Positions 18,186 to 26,707 of a stretch of 64,000 nucleotides of DNA are shown in pieces. Source of the DNA: Streptomyces tateyamensis (GTDB lineage Bacteria; Actinomycetota; Actinomycetes; Streptomycetales; Streptomycetaceae); the NCBI RefSeq assembly GCF_003205575.1, contig NZ_PYBW01000013.1, positions 1 through 64,000 of the forward strand, in the 5' to 3' direction. Each line of letters starts with the position of its first letter. Positions within the stretch are counted from its first letter, which is position 1. The notes under the pieces are model-generated. The model was given only the letters and a program-made list of their open reading frames with translations. It ran no database searches and was not told the DNA's origin. The position numbers and the translations under genes were made by a program.

Positions 18186-18803
18186 TTACAGGTACGGACC
18201 CGAACGGATGCCGTGGCCCTCGCCCGGCTCGTCCAGTTCGTGCTCGCCCAGCGAGCCGGGCGGCAGGGCCCGCCGCATCTGCTCCAACTGCGCCCGGGCG
18301 GCCATCTGCTGGGCGAACAGGGCGGTCTGGATGCCGTGGAACAGGCCTTCCAGCCAGCCGACCAACTGGGCCTGCGCGATCCGCAGTTCGGCCTCGGTCG
18401 GGATGGAGTCCTCGGTGAACGGCAGGGACAGCCGCTCCAGTTCCTCCACCAGCTCGGGCGCCAGGCCCAGCTCCAGCTCCTTGATCGAACTGGCGTGGAT
18501 GTCCTTCAGCCGGGCCCGGCTGGCCTCGTCCAGCGGGGCCATCCGGACCTCTTCCAGCAGCTGCTTGATCATGCTGCCGATCCGCATCACCTTGGCGGGC
18601 TGCTCGACCATCTCGGTGACCGGCAGCTCGCGGCGCTCCCCCTCCTCGTCGTTGCGGGCGAAGGCGCGCCCGCCCGCGGCGGTCCCCACCGCCATCCCGT
18701 CCGGGCCGACGATCAGCACCTGCGGACTCTCTCCAGCCCCGTCCGATCGCCCGGCTTGCTGGTACGGCTCTTGCTCGGGCCGTTCATTCAGCGGCTTCGT
18801 CAT
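18186..18803 (-). CDS. bpa: Bacterial proteasome activator (Bpa/PafE)
   Basis: ATP-independent activator ring for the 20S proteasome, 205 aa. The four-helix core (KVMRIGSMIKQLLEEVR through AQLVGWLEGLFHGIQTALFAQQMAARAQLEQM) is characteristic, and the protein ends in GPYL, which matches the C-terminal hydrophobic-Tyr-X docking signal by which PafE opens the proteasome gate. In mycobacteria it helps degrade the HspR repressor and unfolded proteins. The ATG at 18803 is used; 12 upstream codons would overlap the promoter. A GGGG tract lies only 2 bases before the ATG, too close for a good ribosome site, consistent with the nearly leaderless promoter described next. Confidence 0.93.
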   Translation of the reverse strand: MTKPLNERPEQEPYQQAGRSDGAGESPQVLIVGPDGMAVGTAAGGRAFARNDEEGERRELPVTEMVEQPAKVMRIGSMIKQLLEEVRMAPLDEASRARLKDIHASSIKELELGLAPELVEELERLSLPFTEDSIPTEAELRIAQAQLVGWLEGLFHGIQTALFAQQMAARAQLEQMRRALPPGSLGEHELDEPGEGHGIRSGPYL

Positions 18804-18839
18804 AACCCCTTCATATGCTTCGACGCTTCGAAGGGTCAA
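18804..18839 (-). promoter_or_regulatory. Housekeeping-type promoter of bpa, near-leaderless
   Basis: Reading the minus strand, TTGACC (18839-18834) and CATATG (18817-18812) are separated by 16 bases. Initiation 5 to 9 bases beyond the -10 box falls at about 18807-18803, the A of the bpa start codon. CTTCGAAG lies inside the spacer and could be an operator half. Confidence 0.65.
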
Positions 18840-18884
18840 CCGACCTGCCGTGACGCGACCGCCGACGCCCCCGCGCGCGGGCGG

Positions 18885-19751
18885 TCAGCGCCGCCGCAGC
18901 CGCAGTCCGATCAGCCCGAGCCCCAACCCGATCAGCAGCAGCCCGGTGCCCAGCGGGAGCACCAGGGCGGCCGGTCGGGACCACTGCAGCTGGGTCGCGG
19001 CCACCGGGGGCAGCAGCGCCGCGGCGGCGGCCTGCACGGGGGCGGCGGGCTCGGCCGCCGGGGTGTCCTGGGCGGCCGGGTCGGCGGTGTCCTCGGCCGC
19101 GGGCAGCGGGTCGGGGCGCTGCGCCGAGTCCTGGTCCGCGGTCGCCTCGCCGGCCTGCTCCGGGTCCGGATCGGCGGCGAGCGGGGCGCTCCCGAGCGGA
19201 TCGACGGGCGGATCGGCAGGAGGAGCAGCGGGGGGATCGGCGGGGGGCACCACCGCCGGGACGGCGCGGGCGGTACCGGACGGGCTGGGGTGGGCGGCCG
19301 ACCCGCTCGGGGTGCCGGGCGTCGCGCCGGGGTGCGGCGCGGTGGCAGCGGGGGTGCCGGACGGCGTCGGTGCGGCCGTGGCGGGCGGCGTCGGTGTGGC
19401 GCTCGGGGCCGCGCCGGGGGTATCGGTGCTCGGCGCCCCGCTGGGTATCGCGCCGCCGGGGGGCGCGGAGGCGGTCGGGCCGGTGCCGGTCGAGGCGCTC
19501 GGGCCGGGGTCGGCGGAGGCCCCGGTGGCGGCGGTCCCGGCGGACGGCTGCGGCATCGGGCGCAATGCCGTGCGGTCGACCACCCCGGTCCCGCTCTGCG
19601 CGCTGGGCAGCGGGCGGGCGACGGAGCCGGCTGCGGCCTGGGCGGTGGCGGGCAGCGCCAGGGCCAGCAGGGCCGGAGCGGTGACGACGGCGGCCGCGAG
19701 GCGGCGGGAGCGGTGGCGCGGGGAACGCGGAGGAAGCGCGGGGATGGCCAC
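18885..19751 (-). CDS. Pro/Ala-rich surface protein with C-terminal anchor
   Basis: A 288-aa low-complexity exported protein. From the GTG at 19751 (GAAGGA 10 bases upstream) it has a basic start, a hydrophobic signal segment (LAAAVVTAPALLALALP) and ATAQAAAG as a likely cleavage site. About 200 residues of Pro, Ala, Thr, Ser and Gly with acidic patches follow. A C-terminal helix (LVLPLGTGLLLIGLGLGLIG) and the tail LRLRRR form a membrane anchor with positive-inside residues. There is no LAXTG motif, so it is not an evident sortase substrate. It resembles wall-spanning spacer proteins; no enzyme domain is visible and no function can be assigned. Confidence 0.72.
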   Translation of the reverse strand: MAIPALPPRSPRHRSRRLAAAVVTAPALLALALPATAQAAAGSVARPLPSAQSGTGVVDRTALRPMPQPSAGTAATGASADPGPSASTGTGPTASAPPGGAIPSGAPSTDTPGAAPSATPTPPATAAPTPSGTPAATAPHPGATPGTPSGSAAHPSPSGTARAVPAVVPPADPPAAPPADPPVDPLGSAPLAADPDPEQAGEATADQDSAQRPDPLPAAEDTADPAAQDTPAAEPAAPVQAAAAALLPPVAATQLQWSRPAALVLPLGTGLLLIGLGLGLIGLRLRRR

Positions 19752-19935
19752 GGACGACGTCCTTCCGACGGCCGGCACCCGGGCGGGCAGCGGCGGCGGG
19801 ACAGCTCGGGTCCAGCGTCACATAGACCGACACTCCGGGCATTTCGTACAGCACCCTTCCGCAGCCAGTGCCATGGCACTAGTCTGGGCCGCCACGTACC
19901 AAACGCTTGTTATGTACTTCAGGAGGCCGCCGCCC

Positions 19936-20526
19936 GTGTTCGCCGTACCGCTCTCCGACACCCTGCCCGCCGAGCTGCGCCCGCTTGAGCCCTGGCACGC
20001 CGCGGAGTTCCTGGCCCATATGGACCGGGCCCGGGAGAACCTCGACAGGTTCATCGGCTTCGCCGCCCTCAGCACCGACCTGGCCTCCGCCAGGGCCACC
20101 CTGCAGCGGTACGCCGACCGGGCCGCCGCCGACACCGGCCGGATCTACGGGATCTGGCTGGACGGCACGCTGGTCGGCGGCGTGATGTTCCCGCACTTCG
20201 AGGCCGTCCAGGGCTGGGCCGAGATCGGGGTCTGGGTGGAGCCGGCCGGCGAGGGGCTCGGGCTGGTCTCCGCCGGCGTCCGGGAGCTGATCGAGTACGC
20301 CCTGGTCGAGCGCGGCCTGCACCGGGTGGAGTGGCTGAGCAGCACCCTCAACGACCGCAGCCGCGCGGTCGCCCGGCGGGCCGGCCTGACCCTGGAGGGC
20401 GTCCGCCGCTCGTACTACCCGCACAACGGGATCCGCCACGACAAGGAGGTCTGGGCCCTGCTGACCGACGAATGGCTGGGCAGCCCGCAGCGGGCGCAGC
20501 TGCTGCGCGAGCGCGCCGCCCGCTGA
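19936..20526 (+). CDS. GNAT-family N-acetyltransferase (RimJ/RimL-like)
   Basis: A 196-aa acetyltransferase. The fold is shown by the N-terminal strand-helix pair, the central IYGIWLDGTLVGGVMFPHF strand region, the acetyl-CoA-binding segment VEPAGEGLGLVSAGVRELI and the late LNDRSRAVARRAGLTLEG typical of RimL-like ribosomal or small-molecule acetyltransferases. The usual pyrophosphate loop RGxGxG is modified to EGLGLVSAG, which is accepted in this subfamily. The GTG at 19936 has AGGAGG nine bases upstream, ruling out the much longer open frame. Divergent from the surface protein gene. Substrate unknown. Confidence 0.87.
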   Translation: MFAVPLSDTLPAELRPLEPWHAAEFLAHMDRARENLDRFIGFAALSTDLASARATLQRYADRAAADTGRIYGIWLDGTLVGGVMFPHFEAVQGWAEIGVWVEPAGEGLGLVSAGVRELIEYALVERGLHRVEWLSSTLNDRSRAVARRAGLTLEGVRRSYYPHNGIRHDKEVWALLTDEWLGSPQRAQLLRERAAR

Positions 20527-20640
20527 ACCCGCCACCCGGTACGGGTCTGCGCCGCCGCAGACCGACGAGGGGCTCCAGCAGGCCCTGGACCGCTGCGCCG
20601 GCCTGTCGCCCGGTGCCGCGGCCCAGGGCCTGACCACTCC

Positions 20641-21618
20641 TCAGGCCTGCAGCACGACCTTGCCGACCTGCTCCCCCGCCTCCAGCGCCCGGTGCGCCTC
20701 GCCCGCCTCGGCCAGCGGCAGCACCCGGTCGATCACCGGCTTGACCACGCCCGACTCCACCAGCGGCCAGACGTGCTCGCGCACCGCCGCCACGATCGCC
20801 GCCTTCTCGGCCAGCGGACGCGGGCGCAGCGAGGTGGCCACCACCGCGGCGCGCTTGGCCAGCAGCGTGCCCAGGTCCAACTCGGCGCTGCGCCCGCCCT
20901 GCAGGCCGATGATCACCAGCCGGCCGGAGACCGCCAGCGCGTCCACGTTCCGCGACAGGTACTTGGCGCCCATGATGTCCAGCACCACGTCCGCCCCGTG
21001 CCCGCCGGTCGCCTCCCCCACCGCCTGCACGAAGTCCTGCTCGCGGTAGTTGACCAGCACGTCGGCGCCCAGCTCCTTGCACCGCGCCAGCTTCTTCTCG
21101 CTGCCCGCGGTCACCACCACCGTGGCCCCGACCGCCTTCGCCAACTGGATCGCCATCGTCCCGATCCCGCTCGCCCCGCCGTGCAGCAGGACCGTCTCCC
21201 CCGCCCGCAGGTGCGCCACCATGAACACGTTGGACCAGACCGTGGCCGCCACCTCGGGCAGCGCGGCGGCCGCCACCAGGCCCAGTCCGCGCGGGATCGG
21301 CAGCAGTTGGCCGACCGGCACCGCGACCAGCTCGGCGTAACCGCCGCCCGCCAGCAGCGCGCAGACCTCGTCGCCGACCGCCCAGCCCGACACTCCGGGC
21401 CCGAGCGCCGCGATCCGGCCGGAGCACTCCAGCCCCAGGTACTCGGGGGCGCCGGGCGGCGGCGGGTAGAAGCCCTGGCGCTGCAGCAGGTCGGCCCGGT
21501 TGACGGCGGTGGCGGCCACCTCGACCAGGACCTCGCCCTCGGCGGGGACGGGATCGGCCACCTTGGCCCAGGTCAGGACCTCGGGTCCGCCCGGCTGGGG
21601 AATCGTGATTGCATGCAT
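20641..21618 (-). CDS. NAD(P)H:quinone oxidoreductase, zinc-independent MDR
   Basis: A 325-aa medium-chain dehydrogenase/reductase of the quinone oxidoreductase (PIG3/QorA-like) branch. The N-terminal GroES-like domain begins MHAITIPQPGGPEVL with LQRQGFYPPPPGAPEYLGLE, and the nucleotide-binding core has LLHGGASGIGTMAIQLAKA. The catalytic and structural zinc ligands of alcohol dehydrogenases are absent, as expected for this branch. NADPH is the likely cofactor given the following TAGSEKK loop. It reduces quinones or enones, probably in stress defence. A short 111-base gap separates it from the GNAT gene, which converges on it. Confidence 0.9.
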   Translation of the reverse strand: MHAITIPQPGGPEVLTWAKVADPVPAEGEVLVEVAATAVNRADLLQRQGFYPPPPGAPEYLGLECSGRIAALGPGVSGWAVGDEVCALLAGGGYAELVAVPVGQLLPIPRGLGLVAAAALPEVAATVWSNVFMVAHLRAGETVLLHGGASGIGTMAIQLAKAVGATVVVTAGSEKKLARCKELGADVLVNYREQDFVQAVGEATGGHGADVVLDIMGAKYLSRNVDALAVSGRLVIIGLQGGRSAELDLGTLLAKRAAVVATSLRPRPLAEKAAIVAAVREHVWPLVESGVVKPVIDRVLPLAEAGEAHRALEAGEQVGKVVLQA

Positions 21619-21813
21619 GCCCCCGAAGCTACCGGCCGGTCCCGCCGAACGGGGTCCCGGCGCGGTGGCGGGGTGGTCCGAAGTGGTTGGGCGGGGACGC
21701 TGAACGTTGGCCGACGAATTGGTGTACTCCCCTGTGGAACTTGCCAGTTGATGGGCGCTCGGGGGATCGTTCGGGTACCGGGAACGGCATCGGCAGGTGC
21801 CGCGGACCCACGG

Positions 21814-21830
21814 TCTGACACTGTGTCAGA
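21814..21830. promoter_or_regulatory. Palindromic operator candidate before the cyclodeaminase gene
   Basis: TCTGACAC-T-GTGTCAGA is an inverted repeat with 8-bp arms. A second TGTCA/TGACA pair overlaps its right arm and ends at 21837. The site lies 45 bases before the GTG of the cyclodeaminase-like gene, a good place for a repressor. The rest of the 256-base gap from 21619 shows nothing else definite. Confidence 0.55.
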
Positions 21831-21874
21831 TGTGACAGGATGCCGGTACCGATCCTCCGACCGGAAGAGCCGCC

Positions 21875-22510
21875 GTGCGCGACGAGACGATCAGCCAATT
21901 CCTGGACCGCCTGGCCGACCGGGTGCCCGCCCCCGGCGGGGGTGCGACGGCTGCCCTGCACGCCGCGCAGTCGGCGGCGCTGCTGGCGATGGTGGCCCGC
22001 TACAGCACCGGTGAGAAGTACGCCGCCCACCAGCAGGTGGTCGAGCGGATCATCCGGGAGAGCGACGCGCTGCGCGGCCGGGCGCTGACCCTGGCCGAGC
22101 AGGACGCCGCCGCGTTCACCGCGGTCGTTGAGGCCTACCGGCTGCCCAAGGAGGACGGGGCGCAGCGCACCGCCCGCTCCGCCGCGATCACCCGGGCCCT
22201 GATCGGCGCCGCCCGCCCGCCGGCCGAGGTGATCACCGCCGCGCTGGACGCGATCGAGCTGGCCGAGGTCCTGCTGCCGATCGGCAACCCCAGCGTGGTC
22301 ACCGACGTCGCCGCCGCGGCCGAGGCGGCCCGCGCCGCGGCCACCACCGCGCGGGTCAACGTGGAGGTCAACCTGACCGCCCTGCGAATCGAGCACAGCC
22401 GCGAGGAGCGCACCCACGCGGCCCTGCTGGCCGACACCGCCCGGGTGGACGAGATCGCCGCCCGCGCCGAGCAGATCACCGCCGCCGTCCGGGCGGAGCT
22501 GGCCAAGTGA
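21875..22510 (+). CDS. Cyclodeaminase/methenyl-THF cyclohydrolase family protein
   Basis: A 211-aa all-helical protein of the formiminotransferase-cyclodeaminase C-terminal family, which also includes the methylotroph methenyl-tetrahydrofolate cyclohydrolase FchA. Family marks are the start TISQFLDRLADRVPAPGGG followed by ATAALHAAQSAALLAMVARY, then AEQDAAAFTAVVEAYRLPK and IGNPSVVTDVAAAAEAARAA. No formiminotransferase domain is present, so it is a stand-alone enzyme. The stop overlaps the FolD-like start by four bases (GTGA), which implies translational coupling and a shared one-carbon folate role. Cyclohydrolase activity is more probable than cyclodeaminase activity given the partner, but this is inference. 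Confidence 0.85.
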   Translation: MRDETISQFLDRLADRVPAPGGGATAALHAAQSAALLAMVARYSTGEKYAAHQQVVERIIRESDALRGRALTLAEQDAAAFTAVVEAYRLPKEDGAQRTARSAAITRALIGAARPPAEVITAALDAIELAEVLLPIGNPSVVTDVAAAAEAARAAATTARVNVEVNLTALRIEHSREERTHAALLADTARVDEIAARAEQITAAVRAELAK

Positions 22511-23352
22511 GCGCCCTGGTGCTGAGCGGCCGGGAGCTGGCCGCCGCGATCCGCGCCGAGGCGGGCAACCGGGCCGCCGAGCTGACCGCCGAGGGCCGGC
22601 CGCCGCAGCTGGCCGTGGTGACCGCCACCGCCGACGAGTCCAGCGCCTGGTACGTGCGCTCGATCGCCAACGCCGCCGAGAAGACCGGGCTGCGCTGCGA
22701 GGTGCACGACCTGGGCCCGGACGCCGGCCCGACCGCGGTCCGCGAGCGGCTGGAGCAGCTCAGCACCGACCCCACGGTGCACGGGCTGATGCTCCAGACC
22801 CCGCTGCCGCCCGGCGCCACCCTGGAGGAGCTGGCCTCGGCGATCGCCTTCGAGAAGGACGTGGACGGGGCCAACCCGCTCTCGCTGGGCCGCCTGGCCG
22901 CCGGGATGCCGGCCTTCGCCCCGGCCACCGCGGAGGCCGTGGTGGCGCTGCTCGACTTCCACAAGGTGCCGCTGAGCGGGCGTCAGGCCGTGGTGGTGGG
23001 CCGCTCCACGGTGGTCGGCAAGCCGGTCGCCCACCTGCTGCTGGACCGGGACGCCACGGTCACCGTCTGCCATTCGCGCACCGCCGACCTGGCCGCGGTC
23101 ACCCGCACCGGCGAGGTGCTGATCGCCGCGGTCGGCCGGGCCCACCTGATCACCCCCGACCACCTGCGCCCCGGCGCGGTGGTGGTGGACGTGGGCACCA
23201 ACCCGACCCCGGACGGCGGCCTGACCGGGGACGTGGCGCCCGGCGCCGCCGCGGTGGCCGCCGCGCTCACCCCGGTCCCGGGCGGGGTCGGCCCGGTCAC
23301 CACCGCCCTGCTGCTGCGCCACACCGTGCTGGCCGCCGACCGGGCCGGGTAG
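22507..23352 (+). CDS. FolD-like methylene-THF dehydrogenase, cyclohydrolase Lys missing
   Basis: A 281-aa FolD-family protein. Recognisable motifs are MLQTPLPPGATLEEL, EKDVDGANPLSLGRL, VVVGRSTVVGKPVAHLLL (NADP site) and the ending PVPGGVGPVTTALLLRHT. In characterised FolD proteins the motif YVxxKxxA supplies a lysine essential for the cyclohydrolase step. Here it reads Y49-V-R-S-I53-A-N-A, with isoleucine in place of that lysine. The enzyme may therefore be dehydrogenase-only, with the coupled upstream gene supplying the cyclohydrolase. It is likely a paralogue of the canonical folD located elsewhere. Start GTG is fixed by the 4-base overlap. Confidence 0.87.
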   Translation: MSALVLSGRELAAAIRAEAGNRAAELTAEGRPPQLAVVTATADESSAWYVRSIANAAEKTGLRCEVHDLGPDAGPTAVRERLEQLSTDPTVHGLMLQTPLPPGATLEELASAIAFEKDVDGANPLSLGRLAAGMPAFAPATAEAVVALLDFHKVPLSGRQAVVVGRSTVVGKPVAHLLLDRDATVTVCHSRTADLAAVTRTGEVLIAAVGRAHLITPDHLRPGAVVVDVGTNPTPDGGLTGDVAPGAAAVAAALTPVPGGVGPVTTALLLRHTVLAADRAG

Positions 23353-23365
23353 CGCCGGCGCGGCG

Positions 23366-24394
23366 TCAGGTCCTCGGCGCCACCCGCCGGATGGAGATCA
23401 CCCGGTCACCGGAGCGCAGTTCGGCGGCGGCCGGGTCGTAGTGGTCGAGGATCCGGCCGCCGCGGACCACCGCCACCACCAGGTCGGCGCAGTCCCGGGG
23501 CGAGCCGCCCACTTCGGCGGGGGCGACCGGGCGCTCCACCACGTCCAGCCCGCGGCCCTGGGTGAGCAGCGCCTCCATCACTGCGCCGGCGTCCGGGCTG
23601 AGCATCGACATGCCGAGCAGCCGGCCGGCCGAACTCGAGCTGGTCACCACCACGTCGGCGCCGCTCTGACGCAGCAGCGGGGCGTTCTCGTCCTCACGCA
23701 CCGCGGCCACCACGGTGGCGAGCGGGTTGAGCTGGCGCACCGTCAGAGTGACCAGCACCGCGGTGTCGTCCCGCTCGGGAGCCACCACCACCTGGGCGGC
23801 GGTGGGCAGTTCGGCCAGCAGCAGGGTGGCGGTGCGGGTCGCGTCGCCGACCACCCCGACCATCCCGTCCTGCCTGGCCTGCTCGACCGCCCGGCGCTGC
23901 ACGTCGACCACCACGATCGACTCCTTGGCCAGCCCGTGCCCGAGCAGGGTCTGCACCGCGCTGCGCCCCTTGGTGCCGTATCCGACGATCACCGCGTGCT
24001 GCTGCACAGCGCTCCTCCAACGTCTGATCCGCCACTGCTGGCGGGTCCGCTCGGCCAGCACCTCCAGGGTGGTGCCGACCAGGATGATCAGGAACAGCAC
24101 GCGCAGCGGGGTGATCACCAGGATGTTGACCAGCCGGGCGCCGGGGCTGACCGGGATGATGTCGCCGTAGCCGGTGGTGGAGAGGGTGACGGTGGCGTAG
24201 TAGGCGGCGTCGAGCAGCGAGACCCGGCCGTTGGCGTTGTCGTGGTACCCGTCGGCGTCCAGCCAGACGATCAGCGTGGTGGCCACCAGCACCGCCAGCG
24301 CCAGCAGGATCCGCCAGCCGACCTGGTGCAGCGGCGGACCGCTGCTGCGGACCGGCAGCACCACTGCGGGATCGGCCTGGGCTGTGCGCACCAC
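23366..24394 (-). CDS. Potassium channel with TrkA-N/RCK regulatory domains
   Basis: A 342-aa membrane protein. A first helix (ILLALAVLVATTLIVWL) is followed by the pore loop with selectivity filter TTGYGD (residues 73-78) and a second helix (LVNILVITPLRVLFLIILVGTTLE), the two-TM K+ channel plan. The cytoplasmic RCK domain begins AVIVGYGTKGRSAVQTLL with a Rossmann NAD/ATP-binding loop, followed by a TrkA-C-like end (RSGDRVISIRR). It probably forms a gated K+ efflux or uptake channel. The start is GTG. It converges with the FolD-like gene 13 bases away. Confidence 0.92.
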   Translation of the reverse strand: MVRTAQADPAVVLPVRSSGPPLHQVGWRILLALAVLVATTLIVWLDADGYHDNANGRVSLLDAAYYATVTLSTTGYGDIIPVSPGARLVNILVITPLRVLFLIILVGTTLEVLAERTRQQWRIRRWRSAVQQHAVIVGYGTKGRSAVQTLLGHGLAKESIVVVDVQRRAVEQARQDGMVGVVGDATRTATLLLAELPTAAQVVVAPERDDTAVLVTLTVRQLNPLATVVAAVREDENAPLLRQSGADVVVTSSSSAGRLLGMSMLSPDAGAVMEALLTQGRGLDVVERPVAPAEVGGSPRDCADLVVAVVRGGRILDHYDPAAAELRSGDRVISIRRVAPRT

Positions 24395-24460
24395 CCCAGC
24401 ATGCGGCTTGCGGCCGGGTCGCCGCGGGAAGCCCGGCCGGGATGTCTCGGCCGGGTCGCC

Positions 24461-25690
24461 TCAGCGCGGCACCGCCAGCAGTTCGACCAGGTCACCGGCG
24501 GCCGCACCGCCGGGCGGCAGCACTGCCAGGGCGTCCGCCAGGGCCAGTCCGCGCAGCATCGCCGGGCCGTCGAAGGCCAGCGGGCGCGGGCCCTCGGGGG
24601 TCAGCCGGACCGGCAGCAGCCGGGTGTCCGCGGGGTGGCCGGGCAGCGGCTCGGCGGTCCTGACGCACCGTCCGCCCGGCTCGGCCGACCCGGTCCGCCC
24701 GGTGAGCGCGGCCAGCAGTGGCAGTGCCAGGGTGACCGCGCCGGCCACCGCGGCCAGCGGGTTGCCGGGCAGGCCGACCAGGTGGCGCGCCGCGCCGCGG
24801 GCGCCGGCCGGCGGCAGCTCGGCCAGCAGCATCGGGTGGCCCGGGCGCACCCGCACCCCGTCCACCAGCAGCCGGGCGCCCGCCTCGGCCAGCGCCGCGT
24901 GCAGGAAGTCGACGGGGCCGGCCGCGGTGGCGCCGGTGGTGACCACCACCTCGGCGGGCGAGTGCCGGATCGCGTCCCGCAGCAGCGCGAAGTCGTCCCG
25001 CACCGCGCGCGGGGCCGGCAGTTCGGCGCCCCGGGCCGCCAGCCAGGGCTGCAGCATCGGCCCGAGCGCGTCCCGGACCAGCCCCGGGGCCGGCAGGCCC
25101 TCGGTCCGCAGCTCGTCGCCGAGCACCAGCAGCTCCACGCTCGGCGCCCGGCGGACCGTCAGCAGGTCGTAGCCGCAGGCCGCCGCCAGGCCCAGCACGG
25201 CGGGGGTGACCTCGGTGCCGGCCGGCAGCAGTTCCTCGCCGCGCCGGCACTCCTGGCCGCGCGGGCGGACGTCCTGACCGGGCGTCGGGTCGGCGGCCGG
25301 GCCGGGGCGCAGCTGCGGTCCGGTGCGTTCACCGTGTTCGCGCCGGAGCACCGCGGTGGCGCCGGGCGGCAGCTGGGCGCCGGTGGCGATCTCGGTGGCC
25401 CAGCCGTCGGCCAGCGGCGGCGGGGTGCGCCCGGCCAGCACCCGCCCGGCCAGCCGCCACGGGCCGGGGCCGGCCACCGCCCAGCCGTCCATCGCCGAGG
25501 TGTCGAAGGCGGGCAGGTCGGTGAGCGCGGTCAGCGGGCCGGCCAGCACGGCGCCGAGCGCGGCGGCCAGGGTGCGCTGCTCGGTGGCCGCGATCCGGTG
25601 CCGGGTGCCGGCCAGCTGCGCGAGTTCGCGGGCCCGGGCCCAGTCGGTGGTGCTCACCGGACGGCCGACCGGGGGTGCCGGGGCACTCAT
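24461..25690 (-). CDS. moeA: Molybdopterin molybdenumtransferase (MoeA family)
   Basis: A 409-aa enzyme that inserts molybdate into adenylylated molybdopterin. Domain order matches MoeA: an N-terminal region with LPAFDTSAMDGWAVAG, the central MogA-like domain with EVVVTTGATAAGPVDFLHAAL and a C-terminal beta-barrel (VRLTPEGPRPLAF). The sequence is more divergent than usual, with VPAG-type loops shortened, so it may be a paralogue of the main MoeA. The ATG at 25690 overlaps the upstream mobA-like stop by four bases (ATGA). The larger open frame to 25969 is not coding. Function is probable. Confidence 0.82.
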   Translation of the reverse strand: MSAPAPPVGRPVSTTDWARARELAQLAGTRHRIAATEQRTLAAALGAVLAGPLTALTDLPAFDTSAMDGWAVAGPGPWRLAGRVLAGRTPPPLADGWATEIATGAQLPPGATAVLRREHGERTGPQLRPGPAADPTPGQDVRPRGQECRRGEELLPAGTEVTPAVLGLAAACGYDLLTVRRAPSVELLVLGDELRTEGLPAPGLVRDALGPMLQPWLAARGAELPAPRAVRDDFALLRDAIRHSPAEVVVTTGATAAGPVDFLHAALAEAGARLLVDGVRVRPGHPMLLAELPPAGARGAARHLVGLPGNPLAAVAGAVTLALPLLAALTGRTGSAEPGGRCVRTAEPLPGHPADTRLLPVRLTPEGPRPLAFDGPAMLRGLALADALAVLPPGGAAAGDLVELLAVPR

Positions 25691-26679
25691 GCCCCGGGGC
25701 CGTCGGTCGGGGCCTGCTCGGCGGCCCAGCGCTCGGCCAGCGCGGTGACCCGGGCGCTGGCGGCGGCCACCTCGGCTGCCCCGCCACCGCGCGCCGCAGC
25801 CGCGTAGCCGACCAGGAAGGCGGTCAGCGGGGCGGCCGGGCGGGCCACTGCGTGCGCCACCACCCGGGCGAGGTCGAGCAGCTCGGTGCGGTCGACGGCC
25901 AGGTCGATCCCCAGCTCGGCGGCGGCCTCGGTCATCCAGTCGTCCAGCGTGCGTCCCATGGGGGACCATGCTGCCCGATCCGCCGCACCCCGCGGTGTTG
26001 GCGGTGCTTCGTTTCCCTCACCATCGCCCGGGCGGTCCGGTGAGGAGCCGGCCCGGCGGCGGGCTTCGGCCGGTGCGGAGTCGGTCTGGGGGTCGGCTTC
26101 GGCGACCGGGGAGCCGGCCCGGCGGCGGGCTTCGGCCAGCTCCGGCCAGGTGTCGCAGTCCACCGCGACCCGCTGCGGGTCGGGCAGCTCCACCGTGCGC
26201 AGGCCGCCGACCAGCCGGCGCAGCGGCTGCCCGCCCGGCTCGCCGAGCGCGGCCAGCGCGGCGCACAACGCGTCCCGCCGGTAGGCGCCGGCCAGCGGCT
26301 GGGCCCGCCCCGCGGCGTCCACCAGCACCGCGGCCTGCACCTCGCCGGTCACCGCGGCGGCCAGCCGGTCCAGGGTGGGCCGGTCCAGGAACGGCAGGTC
26401 GGCGGCGAGCAGCAGCAGCACCGGCGCGGTGACCCCCTCGACCGCCAGCCCGGCCGCCACCGCGGCCACCGGGCCGCCGCCGGGCGGCTGCTCCCTGGTC
26501 CAGCGCACCGCGCCGCCGCTGCCGGGCCCGACCACCACCACCTGTCCGGCACCCGAGCAGGCCGCCAGCACCCGGTCCAGCATGCTGCGCCCGCCCACCA
26601 CGAGCCGAGGCTTGTCCGCCCCACCGAGGCGACGGGCCGCCCCGCCGGCCAGCACCACCGCGTCGTACCCAGGCGTCAT
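25687..26679 (-). CDS. mobA: MobA-like nucleotidyltransferase fused to DUF6457
   Basis: A 330-aa two-part protein. Residues 1-190 form a nucleotidyltransferase with the GTP-binding signature VVLAGGAARRLGGADKP and a later LLLLAADLPFLDRPTLD metal site, as in MobA, which attaches GMP to molybdenum cofactor. Residues about 250-325 (TLDDWMTEAAAELGIDL onward) match the helical DUF6457 family, which usually occurs as a separate small protein or fused to MobA in streptomycetes. The linker holds a direct repeat of AEARRRAGS. The ATG at 26679 gives the expected N-terminus. Coupled to moeA by a 4-base overlap. Confidence 0.82.
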   Translation of the reverse strand: MTPGYDAVVLAGGAARRLGGADKPRLVVGGRSMLDRVLAACSGAGQVVVVGPGSGGAVRWTREQPPGGGPVAAVAAGLAVEGVTAPVLLLLAADLPFLDRPTLDRLAAAVTGEVQAAVLVDAAGRAQPLAGAYRRDALCAALAALGEPGGQPLRRLVGGLRTVELPDPQRVAVDCDTWPELAEARRRAGSPVAEADPQTDSAPAEARRRAGSSPDRPGDGEGNEAPPTPRGAADRAAWSPMGRTLDDWMTEAAAELGIDLAVDRTELLDLARVVAHAVARPAAPLTAFLVGYAAAARGGGAAEVAAASARVTALAERWAAEQAPTDGPGA

Positions 26680-26707
26680 GAGCCCAGTATCGGCCGTCGG
26701 CCGGGCG

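Noticed and set aside
16501..19935. Upstream part of a 1,341-codon plus-strand frame ending in the GNAT gene
   Set aside because: It is antisense to a kinase and bpa. AGGAGG before 19936 marks the true GNAT start.
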